The notes below the pieces were generated by a model. The model did no database searches, was not told where the DNA came from, and worked only from the letters and a program-made list of their open reading frames with translations. Shown one piece after another: positions 7,129 through 11,518 of a DNA stretch of 11,518 nt. Origin of the DNA: Candidatus Sulfopaludibacter sp. SbA3 (GTDB taxonomy: Bacteria > Acidobacteriota > Terriglobia > 20CM-2-55-15). Each line of letters starts with the position of its first letter. Within the stretch, counting starts at the first letter, position 1. Position numbers and translations under genes: made by a program. The stretch covers positions 1-11,518 of the forward strand of contig CAMAWS010000051.1 in assembly GCA_945861845.1 (NCBI GenBank), given 5' to 3'.

Positions 7129-7434
7129 TCAGGCCGTTGATCTCCACCACATTTTAAAGACCAATCCCTGGAATGCCGACGCCGCAATCAGAAGCGGGTC
7201 ATCAAGCCCGTAAACGGTGATAAAGAAAGGAGTGACACGGCGTATCAGGAGGATCAGCGCCATCGCAACCAAAACGTTGGCGCCAAGAAAGACGACGCTC
7301 GTTCCAATGCATTCCAGCGCCTCGACTGCGGCCCGGCGCAGTGAGCCTGTGGCCCCAGCGGCGAAACGGCGGGCGATCAGGTAAGCTGCAATGGAAGTCG
7401 CCAACACCAGGAACGCGCCAAACGCCTTATCCAT
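7129..7434 (-). CDS. Small membrane protein of unknown function
   Basis: A 101-residue protein with hydrophobic segments at about 4-20, 42-64 and 66-95, probably three membrane helices, ending KMWWRSTA. The loop around 21-36 (ARRF...SLRRA) is positive and likely cytoplasmic. I do not recognise a family. The frame opens at a GTG (7440), but the perfect GGAGG at 7441-7445 touches that codon and is 6 nt from the ATG at 7434, so the ATG is the start. The Shine-Dalgarno lies in the 14-nt gap after the YdcF-like gene, so the two are probably co-transcribed. A role in envelope biology would fit its neighbour, but nothing in the sequence shows it. Confidence 0.65.
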   Translation of the reverse strand: MDKAFGAFLVLATSIAAYLIARRFAAGATGSLRRAAVEALECIGTSVVFLGANVLVAMALILLIRRVTPFFITVYGLDDPLLIAASAFQGLVFKMWWRSTA

Positions 7435-7448
7435 GACCACCCTCCGAT

Positions 7449-8051
7449 TTAGATGTAACCCGCCATCCTGTAGTAAATGAGTGCCACGGATTCCTGCAAG
7501 ACCCTCGTCATGAGCCAGAGCCGGTCCTCGGGCGTGAACACTTCCGCGGGATACACATCCGAAGGCGCGGGCGAAACCTGGAAACCGGCCGCTTCAAACA
7601 CGCGCATTGCCCTGAGCATGTGCAGGGACTCGGTAACCAGCAAGATGTGGAGTGCGCGGCGGGGATGCAATAAACGGGCAATGCGCCTGGATTCCTCGCG
7701 AGTGGTGTTCGCATTACTTTCAAGCAGGATTGCGTCGGCGGGAATCCCAATGTCGCGGGCCAGGCGGGCGCGAACCTCGGCTTCGGGACCGCCGCCTGAA
7801 AAAACAATCAACGGCGCCAATCCGCGCTGATAGAGCCGCACGCCCTCAAAGGTTCTTCTCTGCGACTCTTCACCGAGCGACGTCACTCCGCTCATTCCGG
7901 CGGCAAGCACGACAATTGCTTCAGCGGAATCGATTGCGGCGGGGGGCGCCAATACCTGGCCGGCGCGGTTCCAGACTGGCGTGAAAGCGGAACCCGCGAG
8001 AAAGATGACCACGCCTAAACCCAACAATCGAGTTAAACGATTCCAACGCAT
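7449..8051 (-). CDS. YdcF-like DUF218 domain protein
   Basis: A 200-residue protein with one N-terminal hydrophobic segment (about 8-24), a membrane anchor or uncleaved signal, and a DUF218/YdcF alpha-beta domain (about 40-190). Typical blocks are AEAIVVLAAGM, GVRLYQRGLAPLIVFSGGG, LLESNANTTREESRRIARLL and LLVTESLHMLRAMRVFEAAG. Relatives include YdcF, SanA and ElyC, envelope-linked proteins with poorly defined biochemistry; a role in cell-envelope or peptidoglycan intermediate metabolism is the usual guess. No Shine-Dalgarno precedes the ATG. TATGCT lies 8 nt upstream (minus strand, 8065-8060), so it may be expressed from its own leaderless start, or by read-through from thrS, which ends 50 bp upstream. 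Confidence 0.85.
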   Translation of the reverse strand: MRWNRLTRLLGLGVVIFLAGSAFTPVWNRAGQVLAPPAAIDSAEAIVVLAAGMSGVTSLGEESQRRTFEGVRLYQRGLAPLIVFSGGGPEAEVRARLARDIGIPADAILLESNANTTREESRRIARLLHPRRALHILLVTESLHMLRAMRVFEAAGFQVSPAPSDVYPAEVFTPEDRLWLMTRVLQESVALIYYRMAGYI

Positions 8052-8101
8052 TGCGCCATAGCATAAAACAAAGGAACAACGGCGAGGGAGAACTCCAGTT
8101 A

Positions 8102-9883
8102 TTACTTTTTGCTTTCGACGGCCTGCTGCGCGAGAGCCAGGAATTCATCGACGGATTTCGATTTCAAGTCTTCGCCTGAGCGCAGCCGCACGGATACAGC
8201 GCCGTTTTCCTGTTCCCGATCGCCAACCACCAGCATGTAAGGAATCTTCTGAAGCTGTGCGTTCCGGATTTTTGCGTTCATCCGTTCGAAGCTCGAGTCG
8301 ATAACCACACGCAATCCAGCCGCGCTTAAACGAGCGCGGACATCTTCGCAGTAACCTGCATGCCGGTCGGCGATTGCAATCAGCACGACCTGCACGGGCG
8401 CCAGCCAAACTGGAAAGGCCCCCGCATAGTGCTCGATCAGAATGGCAATAAATCGTTCAAAGCTGCCGAAAATAGCCCGGTGGATTACGACTGGGCGATG
8501 CTCCGCGTTGTCGGCGCCAATGTATTTCAAATCGAAGTTTTCCGGCTGTGCGTAGTCCAGCTGAATCGTCGCGCACTGCCAGTTCCGGCCGATGGCGTCG
8601 GTAACGTCGAAGTCGATTTTCGGCCCGTAGAATGCGCCATCCTTTTCATTGAGCGTGTAAGCCATGCTTGCAGTTTGCAGCGCTGCCTTGAGCTGGTCCT
8701 CGGCATGGTCCCATGTAGCGACTTCGCCGAGGAAGTCATCCGGACGGGTGGAAAGCTTCGCCGTAAACGACAACCCGAAGTCGCCATAGATTCGCTGAAT
8801 CAGGCGAATCAGGCGCTCCACCTCTTCGCCAATCTGGTCCTGCGTAACGAAGCAATGCGCGTCATCCTGCGAGAACTGCCGAACGCGCGTCAAGCCGGAG
8901 AGCACTCCGGATGCTTCATTTCGATGCAGCGGAGTCTGCTCGTGATAGCGAATCGGCAGATCCCGATAGCTGCGCACATCGGTGGCATAGGTAAGAAAGT
9001 GACCGGGGCAGTTCATCGGTTTCATGCTCATCGTCTCGCCTTCCGATTCGATGAGAAACATGTTTTGACGATAGTGTTTCCAGTGTCCGGATCTCTCCCA
9101 TAACGCCTTGTTGTAAACGATAGGCGTCCTCACTTCCACGTAGCCTGCCGGGAAAAGCACGTCCCTCATATAGTTCGAGAGTGTGTTGTACAGGGTGGTC
9201 CCTTTCGGGAGCCAGAACGCCGCGCCGGGCGCCAGCGGATGGAAGGCAAACAGACCCAGTTCGCGTCCGAGTTTGCGATGATCGCGCTTCTTCGCCTCTT
9301 CGAGCCTCACGAAGTATTCTTCGAGCTCTTTCTGGGTATCGAAAGCGACGCCATATATCCGCTGCATCTGCTCGCGAGCCTGGTCGCCGCGCCAGTAGGC
9401 GCCGGAAACGCGCGTCAGCCGGAAGCTGGCGGGATCGATTTCATCGGTACACTCCACGTGGGGCCCCCGGCAAAGGTCGGTAAAACCGCCTGTCTTGTAG
9501 ACGCTGACTTCACTAACGCTTGCACCGACAAGGTTTGCATCTTCAAGATCTGCGACCGCTGTCGTGCCGCGGGTCGCCAGGTCCCTGAGAAGTTCCACCT
9601 TGAAGTCCTGGCTCATCTTGCCAAACACGTCAGCGGCTTCAGCCATGGGCAGTTCGGAGCGTTCGAAGCGAAGCTTCTGCTTCACCTTCTGGCGCATACG
9701 GCTCTCGATGCCTTGCAAATCCTCAGGGACGAGCGACCGGTTGAGGTGGACGTCGTAGTAAAAACCGTCTTCGATGACCGGGCCGACACCGAACCTGGCT
9801 TCCGGAAAGAGTTCCTGAATACTGGCCGCCATCAAATGGGCCAGCGAATGACGTTTTGTATCCAAGCGTTCATTTTTGGGCAT
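8102..9883 (-). CDS. thrS: Threonine--tRNA ligase lacking the N-terminal TGS domain
   Basis: A 593-residue class II synthetase that charges tRNA-Thr. It starts at the N2 editing domain: H12 and H16 (HSLAH) with C138 and H142 (LCRGPH) correspond to E. coli H73, H77, C182 and H186. The catalytic core carries zinc ligands C292 (MNCPGH), H343 (DDAH) and H468 (VIHRAIFGSFERF), spaced 51 and 125 residues apart against 51 and 126 in E. coli. The C-terminal anticodon-binding domain is about 495-590. Against the roughly 640-residue E. coli enzyme, the missing part is the first ~61 residues, exactly the TGS domain. An in-frame TAA at 9898-9896, five codons before the ATG, rules out a longer protein. Possible start signals are AGGG 6 nt before the ATG or the TAAAAT further up. 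The gene is inverted relative to infC. Confidence 0.97.
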   Translation of the reverse strand: MPKNERLDTKRHSLAHLMAASIQELFPEARFGVGPVIEDGFYYDVHLNRSLVPEDLQGIESRMRQKVKQKLRFERSELPMAEAADVFGKMSQDFKVELLRDLATRGTTAVADLEDANLVGASVSEVSVYKTGGFTDLCRGPHVECTDEIDPASFRLTRVSGAYWRGDQAREQMQRIYGVAFDTQKELEEYFVRLEEAKKRDHRKLGRELGLFAFHPLAPGAAFWLPKGTTLYNTLSNYMRDVLFPAGYVEVRTPIVYNKALWERSGHWKHYRQNMFLIESEGETMSMKPMNCPGHFLTYATDVRSYRDLPIRYHEQTPLHRNEASGVLSGLTRVRQFSQDDAHCFVTQDQIGEEVERLIRLIQRIYGDFGLSFTAKLSTRPDDFLGEVATWDHAEDQLKAALQTASMAYTLNEKDGAFYGPKIDFDVTDAIGRNWQCATIQLDYAQPENFDLKYIGADNAEHRPVVIHRAIFGSFERFIAILIEHYAGAFPVWLAPVQVVLIAIADRHAGYCEDVRARLSAAGLRVVIDSSFERMNAKIRNAQLQKIPYMLVVGDREQENGAVSVRLRSGEDLKSKSVDEFLALAQQAVESKK

Positions 9884-9892
9884 ACGATCCCT

Positions 9893-9898
9893 ATTTTA
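9893..9898 (-). promoter_or_regulatory. Possible -10 element of thrS
   Basis: TAAAAT (5/6 match) lies 9 nt before the thrS ATG on the minus strand, so transcription could start within a couple of bases of the start codon. No good -35 is seen 16-18 nt upstream; that space is occupied by the inverted repeat at 9906-9926. AGGG between the hexamer and the ATG could instead act as a weak Shine-Dalgarno on a longer transcript. Confidence 0.35.
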
Positions 9899-9905
9899 TT
9901 TGAAT

Positions 9906-9926
9906 TTCGAATCGCGCAGATTCGAA
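9906..9926. repeat. Perfect inverted repeat upstream of thrS
   Basis: TTCGAATC (9906-9913) and GATTCGAA (9919-9926) are exact reverse complements around a 5-nt centre (GCGCA). Each arm also contains the 6-bp palindrome TTCGAA, so the element can be read as a hairpin or as two direct operator half-sites 15 bp apart. It ends 22 nt upstream of the thrS ATG, over the spacer of the putative thrS promoter. It could be a protein-binding operator or, if transcription starts further up, an RNA hairpin. Confidence 0.6.
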
Positions 9927-10217
9927 CTATGTGAAAAGCGTCCGTTCCTTTTCGATCGTGGGCGCTTGTTTCCGGGGGTATATCGTGCCGGCGTACCCGG
10001 GGAGCGAGCTATTATCGTCGAATCTACCATGCGGATAGCCAGTCGCAGAGCCATTCTGAGGGGCTCGGGCGCCACAATGGCCGGACGTCAACCCTGTGGC
10101 CATGGAAGCCAGGATCAACGGGCCGGGCTGAGTATTCATTGCAGCGTGACGCATGGCCGTCAGCCTAACTGAAACACGGGTTTTCCACAAGTTGCGCGAA
10201 CCAAAAGCTAAGGTTCG

Positions 10218-10247
10218 TTGAAAAAAGGTGTTCTTCTTTGTTATCTT
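10218..10247 (+). promoter_or_regulatory. Promoter of the infC-rpmI-rplT operon
   Basis: TTGAAA (10218-10223) is followed after 18 nt by TATCTT (10242-10247), a moderate sigma-70 match. The start would be near 10254, giving a leader of about 35 nt that contains the Shine-Dalgarno at 10276-10281. A 6-bp inverted repeat with a 9-nt centre (10197-10217) abuts the -35 and could be an operator. The short leader leaves little room for an L20-type leader RNA before infC. Confidence 0.45.
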
Positions 10248-10275
10248 TAGCGTTTATCTCAACGGCAAATGTTTC

Positions 10276-10291
10276 AGGAGGCTAGGCCATC
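10276..10291 (+). promoter_or_regulatory. infC ribosome-binding site with AUC start codon
   Basis: AGGAGG (10276-10281) is followed after 7 nt by ATC (10289-10291). An in-frame TAG at 10283-10285 bars any start further upstream. The first GTG, at 10307, is 25 nt from the Shine-Dalgarno, too far. IF3 is known to reject non-canonical start codons, so an AUC start makes infC self-limiting, like the AUU start of E. coli infC. Confidence 0.85.
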
Positions 10292-10798
10292 GACAAAAAC
10301 ATAAGGGTGAACCATCGTATCCGGGCTCGGGAAATTCGTGTCATCGATGACGGTAATGAGCAACTCGGAATTATGACGCCTCAGCAGGCGATAAAGGTCG
10401 CTGAGGAACGGGGCCTGGATCTGGTAGAGGTCGCACCGACTGCGCAGCCTCCAGTTTGCAGGATAATGGATTATGGAAAGTACCTGTACCAGCTGAACAA
10501 GAAGCTTCACGAGGCAAAGAAACACCAGAAGAACATAACAGTCAAGGAAGTGAAGTTTCGACCCAACACGGATGATCACGACTATGAGTTCAAAAGGAAC
10601 CACATCATCCGGTTCCTCCAGCAAGGCGACAAGGTTAAAGCGACGGTATTTTTCAGAGGCCGCGAGATCGTTCACCAGAGTATCGGACGCGCATTGCTTG
10701 ATCGACTGGTAACGGAACTGGCTGAAATCGGCGCCGTCGAGGCCAGGCCCAAAATGGAAGGGCCGAATTTGATCGCAATATTTGCTCCAAAAAAGTAG
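10289..10798 (+). CDS. infC: Translation initiation factor IF-3, AUC start
   Basis: A 169-residue factor that binds the 30S subunit, prevents 50S joining and proofreads the start codon and initiator tRNA. From the ATC start the protein reads (M)DKNIRVNHRIRAREIRVI, matching the usual RVN...IRAREVRVI beginning of IF3. The N-domain (about 1-75) includes GLDLVEVAPTAQPPVCRIMDYGKY; the linker and C-domain follow, with KEVKFRPNTDDHDYEFK, GDKVKATVFFRGRE and the closing MEGPNLIAIFAPKK. A GTG at 10307 would give a 163-residue protein lacking the conserved IRV, and it is wrongly placed for the Shine-Dalgarno. The infC stop codon overlaps the rpmI Shine-Dalgarno, so the two are translationally coupled. 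IF3 autoregulation through the start codon is established in E. coli and inferred here. Confidence 0.97.
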   Translation: MDKNIRVNHRIRAREIRVIDDGNEQLGIMTPQQAIKVAEERGLDLVEVAPTAQPPVCRIMDYGKYLYQLNKKLHEAKKHQKNITVKEVKFRPNTDDHDYEFKRNHIIRFLQQGDKVKATVFFRGREIVHQSIGRALLDRLVTELAEIGAVEARPKMEGPNLIAIFAPKK

Positions 10799-10807
10799 GA
10801 AGAAGTT

Positions 10808-11002
10808 ATGAAGTTAAAAACGCACAAGGGCGCCGCAAAGCGCTTCAAGCTTACGGGAACTGGCAAAGTCAAACGGCGGCACGCATTCGCTCGTCATATT
10901 CTTACGAAGAAGTCTGCGAGCCGGAAAAGAAGACTGGGCAAGTCCGCTATAGCTACAGACGCGGATACTCCCAAGATTCTCGCAATGTTGCCATACGCCT
11001 GA
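10808..11002 (+). CDS. rpmI: 50S ribosomal protein L35
   Basis: A 64-residue, very basic protein of the large ribosomal subunit. It begins [20 protein letters not shown] and contains the family's [14 protein letters not shown] and KRRLGKS stretches. The length is the usual 64-66 residues. AGGAAG at 10797-10802 overlaps the infC stop codon and lies 5 nt before the ATG. It sits between infC and rplT, the standard order. The 108-nt spacer to rplT is longer than the gap to infC (9 nt). Confidence 0.97.
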   Translation: MKLKTHKGAAKRFKLTGTGKVKRRHAFARHILTKKSASRKRRLGKSAIATDADTPKILAMLPYA

Positions 11003-11110
11003 TGTAGTCGCAGTAAATGAGCGGCTGCGAATGCAAGCCCGACGCGGAGCGTGAGCGCGACAGCGCGAAACCTCAGGAGACGGCGCAGCCATTAAGTAAG
11101 GAGTTACAGA
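11003..11110 (+). other. rpmI-rplT spacer with a hairpin and a possible 35-codon frame
   Basis: Just after the rpmI stop, TCGCAG (11008-11013) pairs with CTGCGA (11025-11030) around an 11-nt loop, with no T-run, so it is not an obvious terminator. An ATG at 11017 opens a 35-codon frame (MSGCECKPDAERERDS...) that ends at 11124, 14 nt inside rplT. It has no Shine-Dalgarno. AAGGAG at 11098-11103, 7 nt before the GTG, serves rplT. An L20-responsive structure is possible but not recognised. Confidence 0.35.
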
Positions 11111-11476
11111 GTGCCTCGAGTTAAACGCGGAACAAAACGGCATAATCGCCGGAAAAAGATATTAAAGCTTGCGAAGGGTTATTACCTGAGTAAGAGCAAG
11201 CTTTTCAAGTTTGCCAAGGAGTCGGTTCAGAAAGCGCTGGGCTACGCCTATCGCGACCGGAAAGCGCGGAAGCGCGATTTCCGGCGGCTTTGGATCATCC
11301 GCATTGGCGCGGCAGCACGGCAAAATGGACTAAACTACCATCAGTTCATCTTCGGGTTGAAGCAAGCCGGCGTCGACCTGGACCGCAAGGTTCTGGCAGA
11401 CATCGCCCTCAGCGATCCGACCGCTTTCACAAGTCTGGCGGAAACCGCCAAAACTGCCGTTACCAAGACTTCCTAA
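11111..11476 (+). CDS. rplT: 50S ribosomal protein L20
   Basis: A 121-residue basic protein that binds 23S rRNA early in large-subunit assembly and, in E. coli and B. subtilis, represses its own operon by binding a leader RNA. It starts at GTG with [20 protein letters not shown], followed by [37 protein letters not shown] and [17 protein letters not shown], all hallmarks of the family. AAGGAG 7 nt upstream fixes the start. The C-terminal tail after about residue 105 ([17 protein letters not shown]) is low-complexity and variable in the family. It is the last complete gene in the window; pheS often follows in other genomes but cannot be seen here. Confidence 0.97.
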   Translation: MPRVKRGTKRHNRRKKILKLAKGYYLSKSKLFKFAKESVQKALGYAYRDRKARKRDFRRLWIIRIGAAARQNGLNYHQFIFGLKQAGVDLDRKVLADIALSDPTAFTSLAETAKTAVTKTS

Positions 11477-11493
11477 AGCGTTGCGGCGCTCCC

Positions 11494-11518
11494 ATGGACG
11501 GGTTGCGCGCCCGTCCAT
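11494..11518 (+). terminator. Perfect inverted repeat after rplT, possible terminator
   Basis: ATGGACGGG (11494-11502) and CCCGTCCAT (11510-11518) are exact reverse complements around a 7-nt loop (TTGCGCG), a strong 9-bp GC-rich stem starting 18 nt after the rplT stop codon. The window ends at the last stem base, so a following T-run, a longer stem or an anti-terminator fold cannot be judged. Confidence 0.5.

Larger units (their letters stand above)
9884..10288. other. Divergent non-coding region between thrS and infC
   Basis: About 405 bp with no convincing gene. Open frames here on both strands run into thrS or have arginine- and glycine-rich compositions typical of chance frames, and lack a start site. 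Contents I can support are the thrS-side inverted repeat and -10, the infC promoter, the infC Shine-Dalgarno, and an inverted repeat CGAACC (10197-10202) / GGTTCG (10212-10217) abutting the infC -35. Nothing recognisable was found in about 9930-10190; no T-box, riboswitch or tRNA was recognised. Confidence 0.5.

Noticed and set aside
9906-9926. T-arm of a degenerate tRNA (TTCGAATC)
   Set aside because: The flanking bases do not pair as a T-stem and no D-arm, anticodon arm or acceptor stem is found on either strand.
8360-9934. Plus-strand frames of 247 and 231 codons opposite thrS
   Set aside because: ThrRS is certain on the other strand, and these products show no family motif or start signal.
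10181-10189. DnaA-box-like TTTTCCACA upstream of infC
   Set aside because: A single site with one mismatch to TTATCCACA, no cluster, no AT-rich unwinding region and no dnaA or dnaN nearby; chance is likely.
9876-10190. Open frames of 87 and 98 codons across the thrS-infC intergenic region
   Set aside because: No Shine-Dalgarno, composition like translated non-coding DNA, and one begins inside thrS. Treated as non-coding.
11330-11518. Minus-strand frame over the 3' end of rplT and the right edge
   Set aside because: Antisense to a certain ribosomal protein gene with no coding features; its opening codons come from the inverted repeat.

Overview
The window looks like a chromosomal segment of a Gram-negative, didermic bacterium, most likely an Acidobacteriota member. 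That placement is an inference from gene content and style: a DUF5916-type outer-membrane barrel with a CBM9-like front end, a response regulator fused to a class III cyclase, moderately GC-rich DNA, and a ThrRS without a TGS domain. No marker gene here fixes the phylum. No tRNA or rRNA gene, insertion sequence, CRISPR array or prophage gene was seen.

Left part (1-2460): the first 31 codons of a membrane protein run off the left edge on the minus strand. Divergent from it is a large secreted protein with an N-terminal sugar-binding-like domain and a C-terminal outer-membrane beta-barrel. A TATAAT hexamer sits 8 nt before its ATG and there is no Shine-Dalgarno, which suggests a leaderless mRNA.

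Centre (2495-5979), the most interesting part: a tight three-gene minus-strand operon. In order of transcription it encodes an outer-membrane porin, a small exported FMN-binding-domain protein, and a fusion of a five-helix, histidine-containing membrane domain to a periplasmic ApbE (FAD:protein FMN transferase) domain. A perfect 7-1-7 palindrome of Fur-box type (TGAAAATCATTTTCA) lies just downstream of a TTGACT-18-CACAAT promoter, at the expected transcription start. The simplest reading is an iron-repressed trans-envelope flavin electron-transfer module. The membrane domain would pass quinol electrons outward, ApbE would attach FMN to the periplasmic protein, and the porin would admit an iron substrate. 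Ferric reduction is an inference.

Divergent from the operon across the same intergenic region is a response regulator whose output is an intact class III nucleotide cyclase (6068-7114). It ends 14 bp from a convergent minus-strand group: a small membrane protein of unknown function, a YdcF/DUF218 protein, and thrS.

Right part (8102-11518): the classic thrS-infC-rpmI-rplT neighbourhood, but with thrS inverted and head-to-head with infC across about 400 bp of apparently non-coding DNA. ThrRS begins exactly at the editing domain. infC begins at an ATC codon behind a strong Shine-Dalgarno, the hallmark of IF3 autoregulation. infC, rpmI and rplT form a plus-strand translation operon, followed by a perfect 9-bp inverted repeat at the right edge that may be its terminator.
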